A stretch of 64,000 nt of DNA. Source: Rheinheimera baltica DSM 14885 (lineage in GTDB: Bacteria; Pseudomonadota; Gammaproteobacteria; Enterobacterales; Alteromonadaceae). Within the stretch, counting starts at the first letter, position 1; the number at the start of each line of letters is the position of its first letter. The stretch is from contig NZ_AUDG01000002.1 in the NCBI RefSeq assembly GCF_000425345.1, positions 124,001 through 188,000 of the forward strand, read 5' to 3'. The position numbers and the translations under genes were made by a program. The notes beneath the pieces were generated by a model that was not told the origin of the DNA, made no database searches, and worked only from the letters and a program-made list of their open reading frames with translations. Positions 45,839-54,034 of the stretch are shown here, piece by piece.

Positions 45839-46318
45839 ATGAAGTATTTGCCGCTGTATTGCTTATTACTGCTAGTAAGTATCAGCAGTAGAGCACAGTT
45901 TGACATTACTGGTGAAGGTAAGTTGTATCCGGTTAAAGGTGCAAGCCAAGAGTTTGACTTCGGATTTAGCTATATTCGTCGTGAAGGAAGCTATAGGTTT
46001 ATCGTGGGCCGGTACAATTTAACTGTACAAACTGTACCGGAAAAATATGCCCTCGCATTAATACTTCAAAACGATAAGCACGTTTGGGTTCCCGACTTTA
46101 TTAACGAACCACTCGTTGGTTTCGAACTAAAAATCGAAAATTACACCATCAGGCTGTATCAGGATACGGAAACCAACCCAGATAAAGCTAATTTCGTGCT
46201 ACAGTTAAACGATGAAAACTATTACTTTAGCAGCGGCCCTGGGCAAATCAATTTTTTGTTTTCCGAGGAAGGTATTAAAGATGTAAACGTCAAAGGTATG
46301 TTTAAACCACGCCGCTAA
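45839..46318 (+). CDS. Secreted protein of unknown function (159 aa)
   Basis: I do not recognise this family. The ATG at 45839 has GAGGAA 11 bases upstream and gives 159 residues with a signal peptide (about 1-19; cleavage probably after SRA). The mature protein is strand-rich, with aromatic repeats (FGFSYIRREGSYRFIVGRYNLTVQ, YALALILQNDKHVWVPDF) and no cysteine. It may be a periplasmic or outer-membrane associated beta-barrel or sandwich. It lies 28 bases after mltD, suggesting co-transcription and perhaps a cell-envelope role, which is inference. Confidence 0.65.
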   Translation: MKYLPLYCLLLLVSISSRAQFDITGEGKLYPVKGASQEFDFGFSYIRREGSYRFIVGRYNLTVQTVPEKYALALILQNDKHVWVPDFINEPLVGFELKIENYTIRLYQDTETNPDKANFVLQLNDENYYFSSGPGQINFLFSEEGIKDVNVKGMFKPRR

Positions 46319-46319
46319 T

Positions 46320-46529
46320 TTATTGCTTTTGTTCTTTTTGTAGTTGCAAAGCAGATACAGTGCCTGACGCAATACATAGCAACGGTGCAATAAGCGTGAT
46401 AACCCAACCTGCTTGTAAACTAATACCATGCCACAAGGCATAACACGCTGCGGTTAATTGAAATACAATACCAAATAACCCTGCATATACTAAGGCTCTG
46501 TTAATTGGCCTTTTAGGAAAAGAAAACAC
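46320..46529 (-). CDS. Small membrane protein of unknown function (69 aa)
   Basis: This 69-residue protein has two predicted membrane helices (ALVYAGLFGIVFQLTAACYALW and WVITLIAPLLCIASGTVSAL) between short charged ends. I chose the GTG at 46529 with GAGGGG seven bases upstream; the frame stays open to 46577, inside an inverted repeat. It converges with the secreted unknown gene, their stops almost touching, and follows cheV on the same strand. Function is unknown. Confidence 0.55.
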   Translation of the reverse strand: MFSFPKRPINRALVYAGLFGIVFQLTAACYALWHGISLQAGWVITLIAPLLCIASGTVSALQLQKEQKQ

Positions 46530-46558
46530 TTTTATGCCCCTCGTTGCTAAACTAAACG

Positions 46559-46586
46559 TAATCTGCAGTGCCCACACTGCAGATTA
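46559..46586 (-). terminator. Perfect 12-bp inverted repeat after cheV
   Basis: TAATCTGCAGTG and CACTGCAGATTA are perfect inverted repeats around four bases. The hairpin begins 9 bases after the cheV stop on the minus strand and is followed by CGTTTAGTTT, so it may terminate cheV transcription. It overlaps the open frame upstream of the 69-aa gene's chosen start. Confidence 0.6.
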
Positions 46587-46595
46587 GCAAATATA

Positions 46596-47522
46596 TTACT
46601 CTTCGCTCATCCATTTTTGAACAGCTGAAACTAATTCATCCGGATGAAATTTGGCAATAAACTGATCCGCACCGACTTTTTTAACCATCGCTTCATTGAA
46701 AACACCACTTAATGATGAATGCAACACAACATGCATATTGCGTAAATCTGGATCCGATTTTATTTCAGCCGTCAGGGTGTAACCATCCATCTCGGGCATT
46801 TCAATATCAGAAATAAGTAACGGTACTTTGCTTGATATGTCACCACCGAGCTCTGCAGCCTTGGCATTTAACCAATCAAGTGCCAGTTTGCCATCATTAA
46901 CCAGTTCGACCTGAATACCAATAGAGGTTAGCGCGCGTTTAACCTGGTTGCGCGCAACCGCTGAATCATCAGCTACTAATACGATAACATCTTTAAAGTC
47001 TCGATTAGACGCTTTAGTTTTAACCGCATCGCTAACGTCTTCATTGACAGGGGTAATCTCGGAGAACACTTTTTCAACATCAATAATTTGTACCAACTTA
47101 CCGTCAATTTCTGTAACGGCGGTCAGATAATGTCCAGCGCCAGCCCCTTTGGGTGGAGGTAGAATTTGATCCCAATTGGTGTTAACTATTCTGTCGACAC
47201 TATTAACTAAAAAGCCCTGTGTATGGCGGTTGTACTCGGTAACTAAAACGTAAGACGTAGATAAATCTTCTATTCGCTTTCCACCTGTTGCCTGACTTAA
47301 ATCGATGACCATTACCGGTACGCCACGTAAGTGGGCAATACCCCGTACATGCGCGCTAGCACCAGGCATTTCGGTCAGCTCAGGGCACTGTAACACCTCC
47401 CGCACTTTAAACACATTAATACCAAAAGGTTGAGAACCATGCAGTCGAAACAACAGCAACTCAAGCCGGTTATTACCAACCAGATTTGTCCGCTGATTTA
47501 CGGAGGCCATCAATTTACTCAT
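46596..47522 (-). CDS. cheV: Chemotaxis coupling protein CheV
   Basis: CheV couples chemoreceptors to CheA and has a phosphorylatable receiver domain. The 308 residues comprise a CheW-like domain (about 20-165; HLRGVPVMVIDLSQATGG) and a response-regulator domain (about 175-305) with the phospho-acceptor in LLISDIEMPEMDGYTLT and the conserved VADDSAVARNQV. No other chemotaxis gene is adjacent, as is usual for scattered cheV copies. The upstream gap to 47729 shows no gene. Confidence 0.92.
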   Translation of the reverse strand: MSKLMASVNQRTNLVGNNRLELLLFRLHGSQPFGINVFKVREVLQCPELTEMPGASAHVRGIAHLRGVPVMVIDLSQATGGKRIEDLSTSYVLVTEYNRHTQGFLVNSVDRIVNTNWDQILPPPKGAGAGHYLTAVTEIDGKLVQIIDVEKVFSEITPVNEDVSDAVKTKASNRDFKDVIVLVADDSAVARNQVKRALTSIGIQVELVNDGKLALDWLNAKAAELGGDISSKVPLLISDIEMPEMDGYTLTAEIKSDPDLRNMHVVLHSSLSGVFNEAMVKKVGADQFIAKFHPDELVSAVQKWMSEE

Positions 47523-47685
47523 ATTGCACTACCTCTGAGGGGCTGACTTAGCTAATGAACAATTTATCGCTAATTACATACACTACAACATGTTGCTTCG
47601 AGCAACGCAATGATATCTATAGCAGAACAAAGAAATTATTGCTTAAGCATAGGCGACTATCAGCAATCGTCTAGGGGGATATGAT

Positions 47686-47720
47686 AAATGCTGTCATTGA
47701 TCACTATCAATACAGCATTT
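47686..47720 (-). terminator. Hairpin after maiA, probable terminator
   Basis: AAATGCTGT/ACAGCATTT flanks ATTGAT/ATCAAT with a 4-base loop and one bulged base, a 15-bp stem 8 bases after the maiA stop. The minus-strand tail is short (TTTATCATAT), so termination may be only partial. Confidence 0.55.
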
Positions 47721-47728
47721 TAGCTAAC

Positions 47729-48367
47729 TTATTGTGCGTCAGGCTGCTGTTCAGGCGCAGCCAACGCAAAGGCGGCAACTTGATTGCAATGATGTACAAC
47801 GTTATTAATATGCTCATAGGATTGCATATCTAAAGAGAAGCGCTGAGCATTATATACCTGCGGCACTAAACATAAGTCGGCCAATGTAATGTCATTGCCA
47901 AAGCAAAATTGCCCCGCAGTAAGGCTAAGCCGCTTATCTAATGCCGCAAATCCAGTATGTAACCAATGTATAATCCACTCTTGCTTTTGAGTTTCTGATA
48001 ATGCCAATGTCCCCGTTAAATACTGTAATACACGCAGGTTATTAAGCGGATGAATGTCACAGGCAATATCTTGCGCCAGCGCCCGTACTTTGGCTTTGGC
48101 AGCAGGTTCCTGCGGCAATAGCGCCGGCTGTGGATACATCTCGTCCAGATATTCAATAATAGCTAGTGATTGATTCAGGCTGATATCGCTATCTACCAAA
48201 GTTGGCACCAGCTCTGCCGGGTTCAACGCTTTATAACTGTCGCTGTGTTGTTCGCCGCCATTTTTTACCAGATGTACCGGCAGATTTTCAAAGCTCAGCT
48301 GTTTTAAATTCAGCGCTATGCGCACCCGGTAGGCTGCTGAAGAGCGCCAATAACCGTAAAATTTCAT
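47729..48367 (-). CDS. maiA: Maleylacetoacetate isomerase
   Basis: MaiA is a zeta-class glutathione transferase that isomerises maleylacetoacetate to fumarylacetoacetate. The 212 residues have the N-terminal SSAAYRVRIALNLK active-site segment, ELVPTLVD and the LNQSLAIIEYLDE thioredoxin-fold region. It is the last gene of the hppD-hmgA-fah-maiA operon, separated from fah by a 151-base gap holding the second inverted-repeat element. Confidence 0.93.
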   Translation of the reverse strand: MKFYGYWRSSAAYRVRIALNLKQLSFENLPVHLVKNGGEQHSDSYKALNPAELVPTLVDSDISLNQSLAIIEYLDEMYPQPALLPQEPAAKAKVRALAQDIACDIHPLNNLRVLQYLTGTLALSETQKQEWIIHWLHTGFAALDKRLSLTAGQFCFGNDITLADLCLVPQVYNAQRFSLDMQSYEHINNVVHHCNQVAAFALAAPEQQPDAQ

Positions 48368-48392
48368 TGCAGGTCCTTAACGTACGAAACTT

Positions 48393-48507
48393 CGAATACG
48401 CAGCGGCTGCGTACATTTTTCAGCGACACGCCGTAACCCCATCCTTGGGGGCTCGTCTCAGGCCATCCGGCCCTTCAACGGTCGCAGAAAAACTACATCC
48501 GCATTCG
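48393..48507. repeat. Intergenic long inverted-repeat element, copy 2
   Basis: The core, from ACACGCCGTAACCCC at 48426 to TTCAACG at 48480, matches copy 1 at 14265-14315 in the same orientation with a few substitutions. It holds two small hairpins, CCCCA-TCCT-TGGGG and GGCC-ATCC-GGCC. The arms (48393-48426 with 48481-48507) differ from copy 1 and pair imperfectly over CGAAT, TTTTT and GCGAC. It lies between fah and maiA within one operon. Confidence 0.7.
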
Positions 48508-48518
48508 CTTGCTAATGG

Positions 48519-49535
48519 TCAGGCTTTATATTCCACCACTTTCTGGTCAATAGCACCAAAGATGCTATTGCCCTGCTCGTCAAGCATTTCCATACGAATG
48601 GTATCACCGAACTTCATAAAAGATGTGGATGGCTTACCGTCGCGAATAGTTTCGATCATGCGGATTTCAGCAATGCAGCTATAACCTACTCCACCTTCGC
48701 CTACAGAAGTACCGTGCTCAGTTCCCTGCTTGTTAGACACGGTACCAGAGCCAATAACAGCGCCTGCACCTAAGTTTCGGGTTTTAGCGGCATGCGCTAC
48801 CAACTGACCAAAGTCAAAGGTCATATCAATACCCGCGTTAGGTTTACCAAATAGCTTGCCATTATAGGTAGAAAGTAACGGTAGATGGACACGACCATTA
48901 TGCCATTTATCGCCCAGCTCATCCGGGGTTATTGCAACAGGGCTAAACGCCGATGCCGGTTTTGAGTGAAAAAATCCAAAGCCTTTGGCAAGTTCATTTG
49001 GAATAAGGCCTCGCAGTGACACATCGTTTACCAGCATTAACAAACGAATTTTACTGCGCGCTTCATCAGCCGTAGATGCCATTTTCACATCATCAGTGAT
49101 CACAGCGACTTCGCCTTCGAAGTCAATCCCGTAGTCTTCACTGACAACGTCAATATTATCACAAGGGCCAATAAAGTCGTCCGACCCACCCTGATACATT
49201 AACGGATCGGTCCAAAAGCTTGGCGGCATTTCAGCATTACGCGCTTTGCGCACGAGTTCAACGTGATTAACATATGCACTGCCATCAGCCCACTGATAAG
49301 CACGTGGCAACGGTGACTCGCATTGCGCCTGATCAAAAAGCACTTCACCATCCACTTTCCCACTGTTCAGTGCTTGATAGACTTCTTCAAGTTTGACACT
49401 TAACTGCGCCCAATTATCGAGTAATTGCTGCATTGTGGCAGCGACAGCAGGCACGGCTACACAGCGCGTTAAATCCCGGCTTACTACCACCAGTAAACCA
49501 TCACGATTGTCATTTTTTAAACTTGCTAACTTCAT
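48519..49535 (-). CDS. Fumarylacetoacetase
   Basis: This 338-residue FAH-superfamily hydrolase splits fumarylacetoacetate to fumarate and acetoacetate, the last step of tyrosine degradation. It carries the metal-binding DFEGEVAVITDDV, the DVSLRGLIPNELAKGFGFFHSKPASAFSPVA block, and the GSGTVSNKQGTE segment. Its place between hmgA and maiA makes the assignment secure. It is shorter than eukaryotic FAH (about 420), matching the bacterial type. Confidence 0.92.
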   Translation of the reverse strand: MKLASLKNDNRDGLLVVVSRDLTRCVAVPAVAATMQQLLDNWAQLSVKLEEVYQALNSGKVDGEVLFDQAQCESPLPRAYQWADGSAYVNHVELVRKARNAEMPPSFWTDPLMYQGGSDDFIGPCDNIDVVSEDYGIDFEGEVAVITDDVKMASTADEARSKIRLLMLVNDVSLRGLIPNELAKGFGFFHSKPASAFSPVAITPDELGDKWHNGRVHLPLLSTYNGKLFGKPNAGIDMTFDFGQLVAHAAKTRNLGAGAVIGSGTVSNKQGTEHGTSVGEGGVGYSCIAEIRMIETIRDGKPSTSFMKFGDTIRMEMLDEQGNSIFGAIDQKVVEYKA

Positions 49536-49558
49536 TTTTTATCCTTAACCCATCGCGC

Positions 49559-50692
49559 TTAGGTTTTTACTTTCCAGCTGTTAACGTAATCCGGATTTTC
49601 CGTTGCTAATGCTGCCTCGCCCATTTCCAGTGCATCACGAGTATCTAGCATTACCGCAACTTCATCAGTAAATTTTTTCTTGTACTCACGCCCTGCAGCG
49701 AATGCTTTAGGATGTGGGCCATGCGTAAAACCGGCGGGATGAAACGTGACCATGCCTTTTTCAATATTGTCTCGGCTGAAAAAATCGCCGGCGTGATAAA
49801 ACAGCACTTCATCATAATCGTCATTATTATGATAAAAAGGCACTTTCAACGCGCCCGGATCACTCTCTATTGGCCGAGGCACAAAGGTGCACACCACAAA
49901 ACGCTGGGCAACAAAAGTAGTATGAGCCGAAGGTGGCAAGTGGTAACGGTGGCTCATCAACGGGCGAATATCACGCCAGTTAATACGCATAACAGCTAAA
50001 TCGCCATGCCAGCCAATCGCGTCGAGTGGGTTGTACGGGTAAGTAATAACCGACACCTCGCCATGACGCTTAACCTCTACCTGCCAGCTGTCTTCGCTGT
50101 ATTGTGCTTTAAAAGCATCATTTATTTTTGGCGTATCCAGCATGGCTGCGTCGAAAATAGCATGATTACCCACAAGGCCTTTCTCCGGCAGTTGATAACT
50201 GTCGTTCGTAGCCTCAACTAACAGGATAAACATCGGTTCTTTTGGCTCTAAACGCCACATGGTAGAGCGCGGAATAACAATATAGTCACCATCCCGCACT
50301 GTCATATGGCCATAATCACAATATAAATCGGCACTACCTTCATGGATAAACAGCAACTCATCGCCATCAGCGTTACGTGCCAGTTTGCTCATATTGGCTG
50401 CTAAGCGCCAGGTACGCATTTTACAATGCGCATTGAACAACAAGTTTGGCACGGCCCAGGGCGAATTCGCGTTATCCTTACCTATTTCGTTGAAGTTAAA
50501 CAGGTGAGGCCTAAGCGGTCCTTGCCAATCGCTCCAACCGGTTGGTGCATGCCTGTGATGAAAATGCGTTGCCGGACCAAAAAAACCACTACGGCCAGTT
50601 TCACGCTCATAAATAGCCTGCTCGGGAAAATCAGCATGAGCCTGGCGTGATACATCACCTTCCTTTAATGGAAACGATGCCCATTTACGCAT
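49559..50692 (-). CDS. hmgA: Homogentisate 1,2-dioxygenase
   Basis: HmgA opens the homogentisate ring to maleylacetoacetate using Fe2+. The 377-residue protein is the shorter form seen in Alteromonadales, with FFGPATHFHHRHAPTGWSDW, the iron-ligand region HHNNDDYDEVLFYHAGDFFSRDNIEKGMVTFHPAGFTHGPHP. It overlaps the hppD stop by 8 bases, showing tight coupling. Loss of this enzyme would cause pyomelanin accumulation, as known from other bacteria. Confidence 0.93.
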   Translation of the reverse strand: MRKWASFPLKEGDVSRQAHADFPEQAIYERETGRSGFFGPATHFHHRHAPTGWSDWQGPLRPHLFNFNEIGKDNANSPWAVPNLLFNAHCKMRTWRLAANMSKLARNADGDELLFIHEGSADLYCDYGHMTVRDGDYIVIPRSTMWRLEPKEPMFILLVEATNDSYQLPEKGLVGNHAIFDAAMLDTPKINDAFKAQYSEDSWQVEVKRHGEVSVITYPYNPLDAIGWHGDLAVMRINWRDIRPLMSHRYHLPPSAHTTFVAQRFVVCTFVPRPIESDPGALKVPFYHNNDDYDEVLFYHAGDFFSRDNIEKGMVTFHPAGFTHGPHPKAFAAGREYKKKFTDEVAVMLDTRDALEMGEAALATENPDYVNSWKVKT

Positions 50693-51758
50693 TGCTTAAC
50701 ACTCCGCGCTGAATTTGATCTTCTTCGATAGATTCAAACAACGCCTTAAAATTACCTTCACCAAAACCTTCGTTACCTTTACGCTGAATAATTTCGAAGA
50801 ATACCGGACCAATTACCGTTTTGGTGAAAATTTGCAGTAAAATACCGTCTTTCATTGGCGCACCGTCAATCAAAACCCGTAGCTCGCGCAACAAATCTAA
50901 GTCTTCTTCATGCCCCACTACACGGTCATTAACCTTGTTGTAGTAAGTGTCTGGTGTCGGCATAAAATCCATGCCACGGTTGCGTAATGTGCGCACGGTT
51001 TCATAAATATTTTCACTGGTTAAAGCGATGTGCTGTATACCCTCGCCTTTGTACTCGCGAATAAATTCTTCAATTTGCGATTTATCATCTGAAGACTCGT
51101 TAATTGGAATGCGAATTTTACCGCACGGAGCTGTCATTGCCTTAGAGACTAATCCGGTAAGCTTACCTTCAATATCGAAATAGCGGATCTCACGGAAATT
51201 ACCGATACTTTCGTAAAAGCCCGCCCAGACATTCATATTGCCGCGCATGACATTGTGCGTCAGGTGATCCAGCACTTCTAAACCAACCCCATGTTTTGCC
51301 ATCTCTACTTGCCAATTGTCATAGTATTTAAAATCTATGTCATACACAGAGCTGGCACCATAACGGTCAACAAAGTAAAGCAAGCTACTACCAATACCAT
51401 ATACCGCTGGAATATTTAGCTCCATTGGCCCAACCTGGTTTTTATATTCTTTGGCGCCATTTGCAATAGCGTGCTTTAACGCCAACGCTGCGTCTTTTAC
51501 GCGAAACGCCATAGCACATACACTTGGACCATGATTACGAGCAAATTCTTCTGCTTGCGAATTTGGCTCTGCATTGATGATAAAATTAATATCACCCTGC
51601 TTGTATAACCATGCTTGCTTAGAACGGTGCTGTGCCACTTCGGTAAAGCCCAACGAATAAAATAAGTCTTTTAATTTCTGAATACCGTCGGCATCTGCGG
51701 CGGTGTATTCAACAAACTCAAAACCATCAGTGCCCAGTGGATTAGTTAAATCTAACAT
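50685..51758 (-). CDS. hppD: 4-hydroxyphenylpyruvate dioxygenase
   Basis: HppD converts 4-hydroxyphenylpyruvate to homogentisate. The 357 residues contain the 2-His-1-Glu iron site: the histidine in LDHLTHNV (about 160), HIALTSENI (about 245) and the glutamate in FFEIIQRKG (about 325). It heads the hppD-hmgA-fah-maiA operon. A TyrR-box-like site lies about 105-125 bases upstream and the terminator of tyrR lies between. Confidence 0.95.
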   Translation of the reverse strand: MLDLTNPLGTDGFEFVEYTAADADGIQKLKDLFYSLGFTEVAQHRSKQAWLYKQGDINFIINAEPNSQAEEFARNHGPSVCAMAFRVKDAALALKHAIANGAKEYKNQVGPMELNIPAVYGIGSSLLYFVDRYGASSVYDIDFKYYDNWQVEMAKHGVGLEVLDHLTHNVMRGNMNVWAGFYESIGNFREIRYFDIEGKLTGLVSKAMTAPCGKIRIPINESSDDKSQIEEFIREYKGEGIQHIALTSENIYETVRTLRNRGMDFMPTPDTYYNKVNDRVVGHEEDLDLLRELRVLIDGAPMKDGILLQIFTKTVIGPVFFEIIQRKGNEGFGEGNFKALFESIEEDQIQRGVLSNA

Positions 51759-51863
51759 CAGTGTATTCCATGCTATGTCTTCGATGGCGCTAATAATGCG
51801 CTAGCCGTAAAAAAAAGAAAGGGGGGAGCACGCGACAGTCAGGTGAAGACTAATATGCAGTTT

Positions 51864-51881
51864 TGTAAAGTTGGCAGTACG
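51864..51881. promoter_or_regulatory. TyrR-box-like site upstream of hppD
   Basis: TGTAAAGTTGGCAGTACG has a perfect left half-site TGTAAA and keeps the central G and C 14 bases apart, but only half of the right half-site (consensus TTTACA). It lies 105-123 bases before the hppD start. Confidence 0.4.
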
Positions 51882-51906
51882 AAAACAGCTATTGCTAAAA
51901 AACCGA

Positions 51907-51941
51907 TCAAAAAGGGCCGATTTATAACCTTATCGGCCCTT
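51907..51941 (-). terminator. Terminator after tyrR
   Basis: AAGGGCCGAT and ATCGGCCCTT form a 10-bp perfect stem with a 10-base loop, followed on the minus strand by TTTTTGATC. It ends tyrR transcription before the hppD operon. Confidence 0.8.
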
Positions 51942-51971
51942 AGAGAGTACAGTTTTAAACACAAAGCGTAG

Positions 51972-53534
51972 CTAAATCTTTACACTCTTACGGTTAATAC
52001 CATAATCACGCAGCTTATTTGCAACCGCGGTATGGCTTAATCCTAACTTTTTGGCTAATTGCCGTGAGCTTGGATAGGCCGGAAACAACTTCCGTAACAA
52101 GTTGGCTTCAAACCGTTTAACGGCTTCATCAAGTGTTCCGTCAAAATCCTGCTCTAGATAACCAAAATCGTTGTTATAGCTTGGCAGTTGTAAATGCTCG
52201 CGGTCCAACTCATAACCATCTAGCAACGTAATGGCACGATATAGTGCATTTTCAAGCTGCCTTACGTTGCCAGGCCATGGATAGCTTTGCAGGAAACTGG
52301 CGCAGCTGTCAGTTAACTTAGGCGCTTTTCGCCCTAACCGTACTGAAAAACGAGCAATAAAGAACTCTGCCAGAGGAATAACGTCTTGTTTGCGCTCACG
52401 CAATGCCGGCAATGCCAGTGTCAGTACGTTTAAGCGGTAAAATAGGTCTTCGCGGAATTTATTCTCCTGCACCATACCGGGTAAATCTTTCTGTGTGGTA
52501 CAGATAACCCTAACATCCACTTTTACTTCATTTTCATCGGCAACCCTTCGAAAACTACCGTCCTGCAAAAACCGGATTAATTTAGTTTGCAACTGATGGG
52601 ACATTTCACCAACTTCATCCAGAAAGACGGTTCCACCGTTGGCTTGCTCAAAAATACCTTTTTTACCCTCTGCAGACCCGGCAAAAGCATTTGCGCCGTA
52701 ACCAAATAACTCAGACTCAGCAACGTTATCTGGCAGCGAAGCACAACTTAATGCTAAAAACGGTTTTGCTGAACGACTGCTCGCAGCATGACAGGCTCTG
52801 GCGAGCAATTCTTTGCCAGTTCCGGTTTCACCCATGATTAAAATAGGTGCATCTAACTGCGACATTTTCTTTGCTTCGCGCACCACTTTACGCATTAAAT
52901 TGCTATGTGCTTGCAGAGTATTAAAGCTTTCTTGATCGCCCTTTTTAAATGCCACCATATGCTGGCCCAAACGGCTTTCTGATTTAAGGTTAATCACAGC
53001 ACCGGCCAGGATCTCCTCGCCAGTGTCATCAGGCACCATAACGGGTAAAATGTCAGCAACAAAGCGCTTGCCTTGCACTTCCAGCCGACGAGTCTGTGCC
53101 AGCACATCATCCCCTTCCAGCCAACGTTGGAAATTGAAGCCTCTAACCATGCCATGCAGGGATTGTCCGGCTATTGCATCACGTTCTACAGATAGCGCCT
53201 CTAGCGCTGCATCATTTATTACCGTGACATTAGCTTTGACATCAATGGCGATTAGACCATCAGGCAAGGTACGCAGTAAGGTTGATAATTCATTATGCTC
53301 ACGTTCCGATGGCATAAAAGCTGTCGTTTTTACATCTTCCACACCTGAAATACGACGTATTTTTGCCATCAGCTCCTGAAACTTTTCAAAATTAACTGTC
53401 GGAAAAGAGACATACATCCGGCTTAAACTTGGTACAACTTCAATACCACGCAAATCTAGCTGATAACTTACTAAGACATTTAATACTTCTTGCGCCAGGC
53501 CAAGTCTGTTCTGGCATTGAATTTCTAAACGCAT
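51972..53534 (-). CDS. tyrR: Transcriptional regulator TyrR
   Basis: TyrR regulates aromatic amino acid genes in response to tyrosine and phenylalanine. From the ATG at 53534 (MRLEIQCQNRLGLAQ) it has 520 residues, near the E. coli 513: ACT domain (about 1-75), PAS domain (about 80-190), AAA+ domain with Walker A GETGTGKELLAR (about 235) and C-terminal helix-turn-helix (SRQLAKKLGLSHTAVANKL). The sigma-54-contacting GAFTGA motif is replaced by GANAFAGSAEG, as expected for TyrR. A frame open to 53669 has no better start. A TyrR box upstream suggests autoregulation. Confidence 0.93.
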   Translation of the reverse strand: MRLEIQCQNRLGLAQEVLNVLVSYQLDLRGIEVVPSLSRMYVSFPTVNFEKFQELMAKIRRISGVEDVKTTAFMPSEREHNELSTLLRTLPDGLIAIDVKANVTVINDAALEALSVERDAIAGQSLHGMVRGFNFQRWLEGDDVLAQTRRLEVQGKRFVADILPVMVPDDTGEEILAGAVINLKSESRLGQHMVAFKKGDQESFNTLQAHSNLMRKVVREAKKMSQLDAPILIMGETGTGKELLARACHAASSRSAKPFLALSCASLPDNVAESELFGYGANAFAGSAEGKKGIFEQANGGTVFLDEVGEMSHQLQTKLIRFLQDGSFRRVADENEVKVDVRVICTTQKDLPGMVQENKFREDLFYRLNVLTLALPALRERKQDVIPLAEFFIARFSVRLGRKAPKLTDSCASFLQSYPWPGNVRQLENALYRAITLLDGYELDREHLQLPSYNNDFGYLEQDFDGTLDEAVKRFEANLLRKLFPAYPSSRQLAKKLGLSHTAVANKLRDYGINRKSVKI

Positions 53535-53606
53535 ACCGCAAAGTACCCCGAAACCAAATCGTGAGCAGCATAATACGGTATAACTAACAACTGAGACCAG
53601 TAATTT

Positions 53607-53624
53607 TGTAAAGAAATATGAACA
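53607..53624. promoter_or_regulatory. TyrR-box-like site upstream of tyrR
   Basis: TGTAAAGAAATATGAACA has a perfect left half-site and four of six bases of the right half-site TTTACA. It lies about 75-90 bases before the tyrR ATG, suggesting autoregulation. Confidence 0.5.
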
Positions 53625-53641
53625 AAAAGCAGAGAGATAGC

Positions 53642-53678
53642 TAATATCGAGTGGTGGCGACACCACCACTCGATATTA
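53642..53678 (-). terminator. 16-bp perfect hairpin after phhB
   Basis: TAATATCGAGTGGTGG pairs perfectly with CCACCACTCGATATTA around a 5-base loop, starting 6 bases after the phhB stop. There is no clear T-run on the minus strand (GCTATCTCTC), so it may be a strong hairpin terminator or an mRNA 3' end stabiliser. Confidence 0.6.
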
Positions 53679-53683
53679 AGGCG

Positions 53684-54025
53684 TTAATTCGCCAGAAGAG
53701 AATCTGTTTTAGCTGCACAAATAAAATCGTTTTTGTGTAGGCCTTTAATTGAGTGCGACCACCAGGTTACGGTGAGCTTTCCCCACTCTAACAGCAAAGC
53801 TGGGTGATGACCTTCCGCTTCCGCTAACTCAGCGACTTTATGGTGAAACGCCCAAGCAAGTTTAAAATTTTTAAACTTAAATTCACGCTCTAATTGTAAA
53901 ATACCGTCACGAACCACTGGCGTCCAATCTGGTATCTGACGCATTAATTCAGGAAGCTCAGCGTCACTGACTTTCGGCGCATCAGCTCGACAAGCTTCAC
54001 ATTGCATTGCTTTTAATTCAGACAT
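53684..54025 (-). CDS. phhB: 4a-hydroxytetrahydrobiopterin dehydratase
   Basis: PhhB regenerates the pterin cofactor of phenylalanine hydroxylase. The 113-residue protein has the family histidines in [18 protein letters not shown] and the W-rich [15 protein letters not shown]. It starts 10 bases after phhA and forms the phhAB operon, upstream of tyrR. A cysteine pair (CEACRAD) at the N-terminus is seen in many bacterial PhhB proteins. Confidence 0.94.
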   Translation of the reverse strand: MSELKAMQCEACRADAPKVSDAELPELMRQIPDWTPVVRDGILQLEREFKFKNFKLAWAFHHKVAELAEAEGHHPALLLEWGKLTVTWWSHSIKGLHKNDFICAAKTDSLLAN

Positions 54026-54034
54026 GTTTAATTC

